Position numbers and translations under genes: made by a program. A stretch of 64,000 bases of DNA from Fasciola hepatica (lineage: Eukaryota; Platyhelminthes; Trematoda; Plagiorchiida; Fasciolidae), in the NCBI GenBank assembly GCA_948099385.1, contig CANUEZ040000020.1, positions 3,938,501-4,002,500 of the forward strand. The letters run 5' to 3'. Every line of letters begins with the position of its first letter. Positions within the stretch are counted from its first letter, which is position 1. Below, one piece after another: positions 1 to 11,621 of this stretch. The notes under the pieces are model-generated. The model was not told the origin of the DNA. It did no database searches and was given only the letters and a program-made list of their open reading frames with translations.

Positions 1-1175
1 AAGGATGTCCCATGTCTATATTCCTGTTTAACTTCGTCATGGACGAGATAATGGAGAATGCGTTGCAAAATCTTCAGGATGTAGGCGTCGAACTAGGAAA
101 TAGTGGGAAGTTGTGTGACCTAGATTACGCGGACGATGTTGTCTGCTTGTTCGAATCCACGGAACATGCTCAACTTGCACTAGATAGACTCGCAAGAGCT
201 GTAGCTCCATTTGGCATTCGCTTTGCACCTTCAAAGTGTAAAGTGATGTTGCAAGACTTCACGTCAACGATATCCAGCTTGAGGCTCGATGGGGAGGTGC
301 TGGCAGTTGTCGACCGTTTCACCTACTTCGGCAGCAGCGTAACGACGGATGGGAGCACAGTAGTAGAGGTGAGCACGCGTATATCCAAGGCTCGATTGGC
401 GTACGCTGGACTAAAGCACTTGTGACGCCGACCTGATATTTCACTGAAGTTGAAAGGCCGTGTATACTGTGCTGCAGTGCGTTCAGTTTTGTTGTATGGT
501 TGCGAAACTTGGAGTCTGAGTGCTGAAGATATTCGCCGTCTTGAGGTATTTGACCATCGATCTTTACGTAGTATCGCTAGGATTGGGTGGAATAGCCGAG
601 TAAGCAACGATGAGGTCAGAAATCGAGTATTGGGTAGTAATTCGGAGAACGTTTTGTCACAGCGTATCCAGAATAGTAGACTTCATTGGTTGGGGCACGT
701 GTTGCTTATGACAAACACACGTGTACCATGCCGTGTCATATTCTCTGTTCCTCCTTAGGAGTAGAAAAAACCACGTGAAGGTTAACAGATGACGTGGTAG
801 TGGGGAATGAGGAAATGTAAAGCGAAGTTAGGAAAAGTAGATGCTTCACGTCTTCGTGGCTGGGGTCCAAAAGATCCGTCAACCAGTTGTCTGGAGACGC
901 TGAAGGATATGGCTTCGAACCGCGAACAGTGGCGAGCGTGTTGTCACTTTCTGTCGAATCAGAATGACTGATCGGTGTACGTTTGTACAGTTAGACTGTG
1001 TATTCCGTGCGTTGGCTATTAGGGCGTTGTTTCCTTTTCACTCCCGTGTAGGTCCAGTCCCTGTCCATCTTGTATATTCATACTTTCTAATTCAGCGTGC
1101 AACATGATGAGAAAGGCAGTGGTCATTGGGGCTTGCCCTGCTGTTGAACGCTGTACGATGATGATGATGATGGTA
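1..1175 (+). mobile_element. RTE-A LINE copy, cut by window edge (RT palm to 3' tail)
   Basis: The 3' part of an RTE-clade non-LTR retrotransposon. The first reading stretch (12-425) carries the end of the reverse transcriptase palm with the catalytic YADD-type motif (DYADDVVCLF) and the FAPSKCKVMLQD segment. After an in-frame TGA at 423-425 the same frame continues (450-758) with LLYGCETWSL, FDHRSLRSIARIGW and LHWLGHV, the usual RTE C-terminal signature. The frame is broken after about 758, and the remaining 3' part carries the family's WGPKDPSTSC-type end at about 855-890. The element ends in a short GAT-repeat tail near 1157-1172. The 5' part lies outside the window. It is clearly inactive. 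The match to the copies at 19584-23377 and 40190-42600 is close. Confidence 0.9.
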
Positions 1176-1879
1176 ATCGGTTTACATCAGCCAGCTAAGT
1201 AAAGTGGTTCATGATACAGCTTCTCTGTATTGTCAGAATATTCATTCTTGCAGTTTCTTGTTCGCCGCTGTACGTAGCATAAAACTGCATTGAAGAGCTT
1301 CCTAACAGTGGACGTTTAGCTCCCATTTCAAAGCCGATATAATAGCTTGCTGCAATATACGCTTCAAGAGAATAATCCTGTGTACCGTTGATTGTCGTTC
1401 GACTGATTGAAACGCTTCTGGTCGATGTTGCTACCTTATCGTGGTGATCGGGTTTGCGAGCAACAATGACCTCGAGGGCTATGCCGATTTGGCCACAAAC
1501 ACATTCCTTCAGGGTCACGCATATCGGACAGGCCCAGGGCGAGTAACGAGACAAAAGCAACGCGGCATTGGCAGATGATGTGGCGAGATCTCCTCCTGGC
1601 AGCGAACTTCATAAAAGCCATAGAAGCCCATAGACATCAACGTGACGTGCGCGAATGTGGCCCACCACCAAATGAGGCCATTGCCCGTTGTCTCTTACCC
1701 AGCTATCTTGAGTGGAGTAAGACTCACTAGGGCGCGTTGAACATCCTCGACTGGCTGACTGCCACCCAAAAGGCGTATGAACCTCATGTTCGGTCACCGG
1801 CTCCCAGCACAAACTTCCTGTTACCGATAGGTAGCACTTTGTTGTCACGGGTTAGGGTTGCTATCTGACGTTGGTCTGC
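1176..1879. other. Unassigned stretch
   Basis: No gene or known element is recognised. Short open frames exist on the minus strand, but none shows a domain, and composition matches the surrounding repeats. A single TTAGGG-like string near 1850-1860 is not a telomeric array. Confidence 0.4.
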
Positions 1880-2100
1880 TTGAAAAGAAAGGCTTCATGT
1901 TGGTCACGAATCAACCCACACCCTTACAGTAGGTACCTGTTGCGAGTAGCCAAAGGCAGTGGGCCTTTGAGGTCGACATTTAAACGTTAGAATGGAGACG
2001 CGGCTTTGGTCATTTTTCCCATGAGTATTTTGAAAAATCTTAGTTTTAACTCGGCGCAGACAAGACAACCGGATATCGTTTTTTTGGATCCTCAGCTGAG
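1880..2100 (-). pseudogene. Ty3/gypsy integrase fragment
   Basis: Read on the minus strand with frame shifts, this gives remnants of the zinc-binding to catalytic-core junction of a gypsy integrase: a VCAELK-like cysteine segment, a PMGKM-like proline segment, a KGPLP-like stretch and an ATRNRYLL-like stretch. The same order is seen in the better integrases at 6862-7200 and 31058-31950. It is a short, frameshifted fragment abutting the RTE-B 3' end. Inference rests on pattern similarity among the gypsy copies here. Confidence 0.5.
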
Positions 2101-3375
2101 AAGGAGAGATTTCTAGATCGCTACTGGATTCGGTTCTGGGCCATATCTCTCAGCATCTCTAACAAACGGAAATCTCTTGGGCATCTCTCAGGTGAAGGCG
2201 AGAAGCACCAACCAAAGTCAAAGCCGAAGCTATTTTCTTCACTCCCCTGCACCAAGTCATAGCCTGACCGCCGCGTCGTTTCTTCCAGCCTTGCCCAGCA
2301 TGTACAAAAAGAACACGAAAGGGTAAACAATGGGCAGACATATGCAAAACATGTCCGAGCCATCGGGGGTGGTGTGGAGCGATTATCTCGGTCAGAGGAC
2401 GACTATCAGCACTAAACACAACAACGAACTTCATCATTGATCACCCGATGTTCCCACCAGACACAAGCAATGCTCCGGAGACACCGGTGGTCGAGTAGAA
2501 AAAGCTGCCGAGCATCCTCAACGCAGAGGGGCCAGGTCCCGCAACCGTAAAGAACACTACAAACTGTTTCACTGTACACCCCACAGATGACGCAGGTTCG
2601 CGAAAGCTGCTCTGGCTCTCGCAATTCGTGGTGTGATCTCCTCTACAACACCACCACCAGCTGTGATCAAGCTCCCGAGTTACTTAAAGCTATTGACCAC
2701 CACTAAGGGTGAATGCAGGCGCAGGCTCCTGCCAGTCTTGAAGAAGTACCTTGCACTTTGAAGACTTAAAGCAATACCATATCGGGACACCTCAATCGCC
2801 AAGCGGTCCAATGCGTGTTCAGTTGCCCGTGAACTGTGGCTCAGCAAGGCGATATCATCGGCATACTCCAAGCCAAAAACTGTTCGCTTGGAAGACTTCG
2901 GCCCCACTGTTTAAAGGACGACAAAACGTTCTGTAGGACATCCTCTGTAGTAAAGTTGAAAAGAAACGAGGATATAGGGCAACCTTGTCGTACTCCACTG
3001 GAGACGGCAAAGGGCAGCAAAAGCTGGCCACAATCCTTAACCCGACCTGAGGTATGACGATACAGCTCTTTGAGTACCAACATATACTTCTCAGGCACAC
3101 CATTCCTTAACAAATAGTGCCATAGTGCAAACCTATCGACAGAGTCAAAGGCCGCGCGAATGTCTGGAAACACAACGATCGTTGGCCTTTGGGAGGCGAA
3201 GATTTGATCGACAGATCCACGACCGGTACGAAACCTAGTCTGTTCCTCTCGAGTTTGCTCATCACGCGTGTTGTACAATTTGCGAAGAATGATAGACACT
3301 AGCAGCTTAGAGACTATCGGGATTAGGCGTATACTCCCATGTTTGGCGCAGTCACTGCACGAACCCTTTTTGAAG

Positions 3376-3647
3376 ATTTTTTATCACATGCTTGCGCACG
3401 AGTGCAGTGGAAGGACCATTTACCCCATAGCCACAAAGGCCCACTGCACTATTGGGGATAACCGGAAATTAGACCATGAGACTTGAAGCTACAAGGAACT
3501 ACATTAGGTCCCAATAAGTCAGTGTGGTAACAATCCGGACGACAGCAGATTACTGCCTGCCACCAACGTAACCGGTGATGTCGGACATTCGAACCTCGGA
3601 CCTCCGAGGTGATAAGCAAACGCTCTAAACCACTCGACCACCACCGG
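3376..3647 (-). mobile_element. tRNA-derived SINE (full copy), nested in RTE-B
   Basis: Read on the minus strand, the element starts with a tRNA-like head: a CGGTGGTG start that pairs with a CATCACCG end about 70 bases later, an A-box-like GGTCGAGTGGTTTAGAGC and a B-box-like GGTTCGAATG. A tRNA-unrelated body follows, ending in a GCATGTGATAAAAAA-type A-rich tail at about 3376. It is nearly identical to 11622-11893. It lies between the WRESIII and FKKG motifs of the RTE-B reverse transcriptase, which are adjacent in related elements, so it inserted after RTE-B did. The parental tRNA looks Ser/Leu-like, but I cannot settle which. Confidence 0.8.
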
Positions 3648-4376
3648 ATAAGGATAATGATCGATTCCCTCCACGAGGAGGAAACTTTCTCGGAGTTCCA
3701 AACTTTTGAGAACAAAGCTTAAAGTCCTCTGACAAGCTCCACTCCACCCTCTTTAAATGGAGCTGAGGAAAGGCCATCGCATCCCGGCACTTTGTGATGT
3801 CCTAGGGCTTGGATTTCTTTGCGGACCTCCGCTTCAGAAGGTGGATCTGTCGCAGCAGACCACGGGACGTGGGCCGGAACAACTATGGGAGGGGTTGACG
3901 CTGGAGCCAGCTAAACTGCTTTAAAGTGCTCCGCTCAGCGTACAGGACGTCGCTGCAGACTGTGGACAAGCGAACCGTCAGCTTCACAGACCGTTTCGCT
4001 TATACCCGATAGCTTCCTACTAGCGACTTGGATAAGATGAAACAGCTTGAGGGAGTTTCCCACAGCGGCAGCCTGTTCCATTTCTGATGCTTTTTGATCC
4101 ACCAACGTACGACCGACAGTCTTGTATGTAGCCCCACCATTTGTAACTAGTTGCGACGTGGTCCATCTGGGTCTCTAGCTGACTCGAAGAGGGCGGACGC
4201 CACGTGGCCTACCGGCGATTGGAACGTCTGAAGTTTGTATTGGCGAGAAACAGGCGGTGGTCTGAACACAGAGCCAACAACCATTCCCCGTTTTCTGAAC
4301 GACAGGAATCGAGACCAAAGAGCCTCCCAAATGCGTCTCGTTCTAAGATAGCCGACCGGCTCTAGCATTCATGTCT

Positions 4377-4763
4377 CTATCTAAAATCACGATATCTCTG
4401 TTTTGCTTTACGTAGGAGGTCGCTTAACTTTTGGTAGAAGACATGTTTGATTGCATTTGGGCTGCAATCTGTAGGGGCATAGACCGAGACGACAAACAAT
4501 TTGCATCTATCGGGACGACGTTTGCTTACTTTGCACGAACCTCTAAGTCTCACTGCGCACAATCTACTGTCAACTGGGACCCATTCAAGAAGAGCAGCCT
4601 CAGCCCTCTCACTGAGAGCTACAAGTACGCCAGTACGACCGGTGGCCGAAGCTTTAGGGTCCCCAAATAAACGCAAGTGAAACTTTGCAGAAAGGTTGGA
4701 TGGGGACATCAATCGAACGACCGAATTGAAGTCTTGGATGCGAGTCCCCTGAATACAACACAC
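4377..4763 (-). pseudogene. RTE-B endonuclease domain remnant
   Basis: A minus-strand open frame of 128 codons matching the APE-like endonuclease of RTE elements. It aligns with the RTE-A endonuclease at 22391-22747: both have CxxxTRIQD, a conserved EAALL-W-PV-SRLCAVRL block and a VxSVYAPTD block. The N-terminal part upstream of 4763 is interrupted. In an active element this domain nicks target DNA for target-primed reverse transcription. Here it is a remnant. Confidence 0.75.
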
Positions 4764-5560
4764 GTCGTTGGTAAGGGTCTACAGCGTACGAGCTAAACAC
4801 ATCTGTTGTCCTATACGCATCAGCGTTTGCACATTAAATGTGGCCAGTTTAGAAAGGCGCCTGGGGCGAAGAAGAGCATCAGCTGGGGGAAGTGGATTCG
4901 GTTGGACTTGAATACTGAACGAAAGAGGACGCGAGAGAACAGGAACAGGACTTCCCTTAGAGACACTAGCGCAAGTACGGCCGACTGCAGTTCCCGAAGA
5001 ATATGATAATGTGTGCGTGCGGGGGTAAGATGTGGAGGTAGAGAAATCAACGAGTGTGCACGGTGTGTGAACATCAGCTCGAGCATGCTCTTAACGAGCG
5101 TAACGCATTGTTGTTGACTTTGTGCTGTAATGCAGCAGCGTTGGTCCAGATGAACCGGTGACCAATTGTGCGGTTCATTCATCTCTTCCGGGAACCTCTG
5201 GTTGCTCAGTTTACACGCCCTTCGGATAAGGCCAAACATTCTGGGCGCCCAGTACATTCCTCCGCCACAGATGCCGGTAAGTATAGTGTTGTATACTTCA
5301 TACGCCACCCGTGGTTGGTTTGGAATCAGGGTTTAGCCAGCTGCCCTAGACTGACTATTAGTCAGTCAACCCGGTGGAGAGCGCCGGGCATTCGTCTTTG
5401 TCCTCACACTTTTGTGGAAACACCTTCGCCACGAGAAGGCAATGTATAGGACTTCCTTAGCAAAAGCTCTGTAGGACGCGCGGTCACTTGGGAGCATTTC
5501 GAGAGGCGTTCAGGGCGAGTAGCCAACTCGGAGCCTGAGACACCCACTTCCGACCTTACT

Positions 5561-6358
5561 GGGGCATTTTGGAGTACTTGATATGCAACTGTCTGAACTG
5601 CCGGTATCCATCGAAGCTTTCAGGAATACTCCGTTGACAAAACCTGTACTGCTGCATTGGAAAGGAATTGAGGAGTGGGAGCCGATATCATGAAAAATTA
5701 ATAAGAATTAGTTATCGATGTAGTTTTGGCGCTGACCAAAACATCTTTTGACAATGCCCTTCTTTATTGCACAGTTTGCACTCGGGTCTATAACGGGACA
5801 CTTGGAACGAGAGTGCCTGACATACATACAGAAGTAGAATCAATCACCTGCTGCCACTGTTACGCCCGACTCAAACAGGTGAGAGGGTAATTCCTTGAGC
5901 ATATCTGGATTATATGTTGACGCTGAATATGAAGGATCAGACGGGTAAAACGAGCAAGATTATTGACAAGTCTGTTATGAATGTGACAGCGTCCGATTAT
6001 GAGTTTTGAATAGCAGAATCAAAGAGTGGTAATAAGCGTCTTACTTGACTAATAACAAGCGTATAGTGTCTGAAATGTAAAAAGGGAAATTTAATGGTGG
6101 GTTACTCAGAATACAGCAGATGGTAATATCATGACATTCACCTCGGCTGTAGTTGAAGGGAATTTGTTCGAAGTTTTGACAACAATACGGATTGTGTCAA
6201 GTGTGGCAGTATCTGTATATAACTACGCTTCTGTTTCTTAGGTTGTAAGGATGTACTCTTTGTTGTGCTAGTAGGCTCGAATGATCGGGAGCAGGTGAAG
6301 TTGGTTCCTCGAGAGTGGTATCGCGTGCATTCATGAGTTCGTTAATTTCGCTAACGTT
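5561..6358. other. Unassigned stretch
   Basis: Moderately AT-rich sequence with no recognisable coding or repeat structure. It may contain the unrecognised flank or LTR of the gypsy element that follows, but no paired copy was found. Confidence 0.35.
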
Positions 6359-8307
6359 CTATGGGCCCTCCAGACCAGCATGGTAATCCGTGGAGGATAG
6401 TAGATCTTGTGGTTTTTCCGTTATGACTTCCGTCCGCTTCTCAGTCCCTTTGGTTGCTAGCCGGCGAAGTGATACTGTTTCCTCTTTGCCATCTGCATGC
6501 ACAGTGTGGGCGTACTGTGTGTTCCACGTGACCAGCTCCAGTTCTGCCAGGGAATCGTATTTTAAAGACCTATCGTGTGGTTTCAGAGATACGGGACTCG
6601 GGACAGTCATCCAGGATGGCAGTGATGTTCCGGTGTTTGGGCGGCGAGCGTCTCCAAACGGTCGTTCGTGTGGGGTGCTATTGGTCGCGGTGCACAGAAG
6701 TGATCGCAGCGAATGGAGGGAGTCCGGTAGTGCCGATTCTCAGTGTGTAGGTGGATGACCTCTGGTTTTTAGAGCAAGGTATACGATTTTTCACAAGGTG
6801 CTTTTGAAGCGTTCAACTTGTCTATTAGATTGCGGGTAATAAGCTGCTATATGGCTTACCGCTATCCCTTTGTCATGTGAAAAATCGGGAATCCTGTGGA
6901 AATGAATGTTGCGCCGCGATCAGAATGGATAAATTCAGGAGTACTAAAAATGGAAAGCAGTTGAAGGAAACATTTTATAACAGTGGATGTAGACGTGTTC
7001 GAGCAGGGAAATGCAAAAGGAAAACGGAAGTATCCGTTCGCGTTTGTCAACAGATACCGATTGTAAGTGTGTGAAGGTAAGGGGTCAAACTGTTGTGTGG
7101 CTTTTATTAGTCGTCCTGGGGGATTGTTACAAATTTTGGTTTAAACTCAGAACAGATCGGAGAAGAAGAAGTTACGCGTCGGACGTCCTCGACTGAAAAT
7201 GGTAAATTTTTCAATCGAACGAAAGGGACCATCCTCGTGAACTATGAAGTTCTCGCAGCTTTTCAGCATCCTCGATTGTTGCACAGACGTTGCGCGAAAG
7301 AGTATCAGCCACTGTTGTTTTTACCGGGTCTGTAGATTACGTCGTAACTGGAATGCAGACAGCTCAGTTCTCCATCGCTGGATTTTGTCGTTCTTGATTT
7401 TACCTTTTGTATTCCGTTGTACATAAAGGCCGTTGGTCTTTGGTCTGTAATAAGCCTAAAATGTTGGCCGAATAGATAGTGTCGCCACTTTCACACCGGT
7501 TCCTTGCTAGCGTTTGCCTCCTTTTCGACTGCCGAATAATGCGTCTCACCAGGTGTCAATGTGCTGGAGAAGAAAGGAACTGCTCGATTGTTTTGGCTCA
7601 GTGATGCAGCAATAGAAATGTCAGTGTCGGTTTCAACTAATAGCGGTGTTTCATAGTCCACTGCGACAACTGTATCGTTCTGGACGCCCTTAAGGATTTC
7701 GAAAGTGACTCGAACATGTCCTGGGATCGGAAATGTACTGTTTTTCACCAATGGATTAATCTTGTTGGAAAACAATGAAATCCATTGCGAACAGTAAGCA
7801 AATATTCCCACCACTGGTTGTTATACTTTTGCCTCCCGTGGAGGCGGCAACTCCTGTATTGGCCGTGTTATTTCGGGGTCCAATTTAATTGACCCTTTAC
7901 GGACTAGGAAACCTAGAGCACAGATCTCTGTGGATGAAGTATTGGTTTTGTCTTCGTTGAGCGTAATTCTATAGCACTTGACCGTTTGGAGAAAAGTACT
8001 GAGATTGTGGTCGTGTTCTCCTAGGGTTTGTCCGCAGATGGTAACGTCATCGATGTATGCAAAAGTGTCACGGATGCCTTCGCGTTCGCAGTTACTGTCG
8101 AGATCCAGCGCCCTGTTTTCCAGAAGGCGATGTTGAATGGTGTTGGACTTCATTCCACTGGTGAATGCATCGCGTATAGCGTCGTTCTAATTTTGCTCGG
8201 ACGTGACAGATTTGAAAGCACAGTCTTTTGCTAACAATTTTTTCCGTTGTTAAACGAATAAATTGCTGTGTATTGCTATTGGTTATTGTATATCTTGTTT
8301 TGACCAA
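6359..8307 (-). mobile_element. Ty3/gypsy element 1, internally deleted
   Basis: A minus-strand gypsy remnant. From high to low coordinate it shows a gag C-terminal piece (about 8307-8090, ending DAIRDAFTSG-like then NTIQHRLLENRALDL), a reverse transcriptase piece with the catalytic AYIDDVTICG (about 8085-7830), the connection and RNase H (7814-7491, with IFAYCSQWISLF, FFSSTLTPGETHYSAVEKEA), integrase core (about 7050-6650, with HSDRGATF and ATNSTPHERPF) and an integrase C-terminal VSLRRLA segment (6610-6359). Gag runs straight into the RT palm, so the protease and N-terminal RT region is missing. Frameshifts make it inactive. No LTR pair was found. Confidence 0.85.
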
Positions 8308-8479
8308 ACAATCATCACGTCAAAATGAGAAGATTGAAGGCCCAGAATATAGGCTTATTCGTTTAACAGATTGAGCATATACGCTGAAATAGAGAATGTG
8401 AGTACATAGAAATGCACTTCATAGGCCGAAAATAATGAGAAGTTTGTACACCACACCCACCGATAGACTTCCTCGGTGT

Positions 8480-8635
8480 GCGCTGTTCTCCGAGGCAGGT
8501 AGTGGTTTGAATGTAAGTCGAAGTGGTCAGTCCATGACATGGTAAAAAGGTACGAAAGCCTTGACTAGTGAACTTAGCCGAGTTGGACGTGTGAGACTTT
8601 GGGACTGGGGTCCACGAGACCCGCCTACCAGACAG
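8480..8635 (+). repeat. RTE 3' coding remnant
   Basis: Plus-strand similarity, with stops, to the C-terminal end of RTE elements: a WHGKKVRK-like stretch, then L-ELSRVGRVRLWDWGPRD-like residues. It matches the layout of the remnant at 28835-29150. It is too decayed to assign to one lineage. Confidence 0.5.
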
Positions 8636-8636
8636 T

Positions 8637-8815
8637 TTTTTTAATTACATGTTTGCGCATGAGTGCAGTTGTAAGGGTACAATTCATAGCCACAAAAGCC
8701 CGCTGCAATATTATGGATAACTTGCAACCGGAATTTGTGGTTCGGAGTTGAGGACCACGTGAGGTCCCAGTGGATCAGGTGTGGTAACGAGCCGGACGAC
8801 AGTGGTTGCAGAAAT
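8637..8815 (-). repeat. SINE remnant (3' part)
   Basis: On the plus strand it begins TTTTTTTAATTACATG then TTTGCGCATGAGTGCAGT, which is the complement of the SINE tail. It continues through the body seen at 3376-3530, with many substitutions. The tRNA-like head is missing. Confidence 0.65.
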
Positions 8816-9050
8816 TAGGCGAGATGGCTAGGTATCGCTACCAGTGGCGAAGTTGCATTCGGTCTCTTTCTTCGTCCCTGTGATTTTCGCTTATTCCCTT
8901 GTTTTCGGCTCTTCTTTCATTGTATGTTTCTATTTATTTTGCCACCCACTTGACGATGCTGCGAGGTAGAAACCAAAACCAGAGTGCAGGAGTGCGAGGT
9001 CGATGACTGGAACAACCGAACTGAATTGAGTTACTTTAATCAGTTGTTTG
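8815..9050 (+). repeat. Interspersed repeat R3
   Basis: Starts GATGGCTAGGTATCGCTACC and is related throughout to 26110-26290. Shared landmarks include CAGTGGCG-AGTTGCATTC-like, CTTCTATTTTT-like and AGGTAGAAACCAAAACCAGA. At the second site it is followed directly by repeat R2, so R3 and R2 may be two parts of one element. Confidence 0.6.
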
Positions 9051-9239
9051 TTAGATTAAAAAAACCGGGTTTGACTTCTGTGATAACAGAATATTGAGAA
9101 CTTTTACTCGACTGTCTCCTGCTAGAAGGTAAACCGGCTTCATGAATATCGCCTATCATAACTGACCTAGCGCGGCGGTTGGAAGCGAATTCGATGCAGA
9201 TCGCGATCCAGTTGTTACTTCATTAGCGGGTACCGTAGA

Positions 9240-11400
9240 CCGACCGTAGGTCTAGGCGTTCTACATTCTTCTCGACAATGTTGGTCCAAGCTTTGAGCTG
9301 GACACTAAGGCGAAAGCGCCATCCAGGGTAGGGTTCGGGACGGAGTGTTTGTTTGGTTAGTTCCGTATCAGGTCGCCGTAGGATATGATCCAGCCACCGC
9401 AGTCAACGGTATTAGAGAAAGATGGAGAGTTCTTCAATTTCAATGCACTGTCCTTCAGCTTCATGGTTGGACATTCTGTAGAGCGAATTTACTTGGAAAA
9501 TACACCACAGGCACCAGCAAACAAACACCTCTAGCCTTCTAGTATCCTCGACTCTTAGTGGCCAGATTTTTCAGCCGTAGTTGAGTACGGGGCATATAGC
9601 GGCACGGTAGATACACACCTTAACCCGATAGCTGGTTTCACTGCGGGTCCAAAGCGTCCGTTGTAGCTGCAGAAATGCTTTTCTAGCGTTGTCTAAATGC
9701 AGTATTACTTCATCCTTCGCATGGCTCTTCGGAAGCAGTTCTGAGTCTAAATACTTAACTGTTTGAACGCATTAGAGTGGTTGCTCATTGATGGACAGCT
9801 GTTGAGCTGATGGCCCTGGGAAATTTGATATGACTTTAGTTTTCGCTGTGCTTATCTCTAGCCCGATGGACTTCGAGAAATTAGTTCGATAAAGGACTGG
9901 TTGGCGTGTGGCAGGGGATTTTGCTAATACAACAATGACATCCGTAAACTATAAGTCCAAGATGTGCATCTAACTCAGCTGGATATCAGGGTAATCAATC
10001 AATACCTGTCCCATTCCGGTGCATGACATAATTAAACAGCACAGATGAAAGAGGGCAGCCCTGTCGGACGCCAGTAGTGAATGCAAACTCCGAGGATTCT
10101 TCCCCATACACACGGATTCTCGCCGTTGTGGCCGAACAGTATATTCTCGGAAGCCTTGCGAGTTTATTAGACATCCCGTCGGATTCCATTTTTTCACAAA
10201 GACACTTCCGGTTAACTAAACCCAAAGCCGAAGAAACAAGCAACGGTTGGTTGCTGGGACTTGTATCGGTGTCCCAGTGTTCGATGCAGTGTAAACATTT
10301 GATCCACACAAACTCTGCCGCTTCAGAAACTCCCTTGGTTCGGTCGGGTGCAACAGAGAAGCAGTTGAGTAGCAGAACGCAGAAAATCCTTGCTGTCACG
10401 TCGATCAGGCTGGTCCCTCAATAGTTCTCATACACTGATTCGTCGCTTTTTTGGGGGATGAGCAGCAGAGTAAACGTGCTTTATTTGGTCTCTTCTCATC
10501 ATATGGAGCTAAGTAGAATGTAAAGTCTGTCGATCATTGACGTCAGGTAGCACTTGTAGAATTCCGGTGGTATGATATCTCCTCCAGCGACTTTTCTGTT
10601 CTTTAGCTGGCTGATGACTAGCGATTTCAGTTGTACTCGTCGGATTGCAGTTGACACCGTACGGCTCCGCAAGAACTGTGGGTTGTAGGTCCGTCGAGTA
10701 GTCTGAAGGTCGGTAGAGCAACCGGTCGAAGTGCTCCTCCCATCGTTTCTTTTATGCTCAGGTAATAGCTGACCAGCTGCGTCGCGCAGGAACGACTCGC
10801 TTGTAACTTGTAAATAAGACGGAATAGCTTGCCGATGTCATCGATCTTTGTCTTGCTCTCCATTTTTTCAGCTACTTTGATCCGGTACCGCTTGCGATCA
10901 GCCCTGGCGATGCGCGAGATCTCCGGGTGCAGTTCTTGGCGTTCGCCATTTCCAGATGTCCGGGGCTTTGTGTGCTTTAGCTGAGATCCAGTCTTTCAGA
11001 CCTTTTTCGGTTTTCCCTAGTTCATTCAGTGTAGCTTCTCGAACCACCGATTTGATGATCATTTTCTTTGCTGCAGTCGCATCCGGCGGTACGTTGGTTA
11101 CGGTGGGTAGTCGAGTGACACCGATTGACATTTCTCTGGCATTTCCAGGGCTGTGATGTTTATTCGGGTCGGTGAAGAGCCCTTAATGCGCATGTATAGT
11201 TAGTTTCTGAAGCGTGCACGAACGAGAGCGTGATTTGTATCGTCCACTTTTCCCGTCACTGCGCCGCGGTAAGCTCGATAGTCTTCCATAAACGACGCCC
11301 AACGATTTGGTGCTATGTGCGACCACCGTATTTTGAAACCATTCGTCTAACTTTTCCCAGAAATACGACAAGTTACTCCCGGAAGGCTAAGATAATCATG
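9240..11400 (-). mobile_element. RTE-D LINE, degenerate
   Basis: A minus-strand RTE-type element. Positions 10399-9995 encode a reverse transcriptase core with ARIRVYGEESSEF and TGVRQGCPLSSVLFNYVM. Positions 11131-10898 and 11371-11183 fit the region between endonuclease and RT (KAHKAPDIWKW, and EWFQNTVV-like residues). Positions below about 9960 hold decayed C-terminal sequence. Frameshifts and stops are frequent. The sequence differs from RTE-A, B and C, so I treat it as a fourth lineage. Confidence 0.75.
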
Positions 11401-11621
11401 TAACTTTCAGTACGTTGAGAGTTAGGGTGACCATACATCAGCCGCGCGAGAGTTTAATAACCACTTGAACGTCAGTTTCTGGATGGCAAAAACTCCATAC
11501 CGAAAACGTAGTTTAGTTCTCAGCTGTGTGATTTCCTCAGTTTTTACCGAACCCTCTGGTTTATTACAAAACAGGCGACTGGCCGTGGTTTGGTGACTAA
11601 GCTGAAGTGATTTCCAAGCAC

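Larger units (their letters stand above)
2105..5560 (-). mobile_element. RTE-B LINE, degenerate, carrying a nested SINE
   Basis: A minus-strand RTE-type retrotransposon of a different lineage from RTE-A. In element order there is a leader (about 5560-4800), an APE-type endonuclease (4763-4377, with IQGTRIQDFNSVVRL and FVVSVYAPTDC), a linker (about 4370-3730), reverse transcriptase (3715-2680, with WRESIII, then FKKG, RQGCPISSFLFNF and LEYADDIALL) and a C-terminal region (2624-2121, with LYGCGTWPL and LDHRCLRSIA). Several stops and frameshifts break the frame. A SINE at 3376-3647 splits the reverse transcriptase between the WRESIII and FKKG motifs. It is inactive. Its leader is related to the fragments at 13780-13870 and 29800-30190. 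Confidence 0.85.

Noticed and set aside
1848..1862. Telomere-type TTAGGG repeat
   Set aside because: Only one and a half units are present, in interior repeat-rich sequence.
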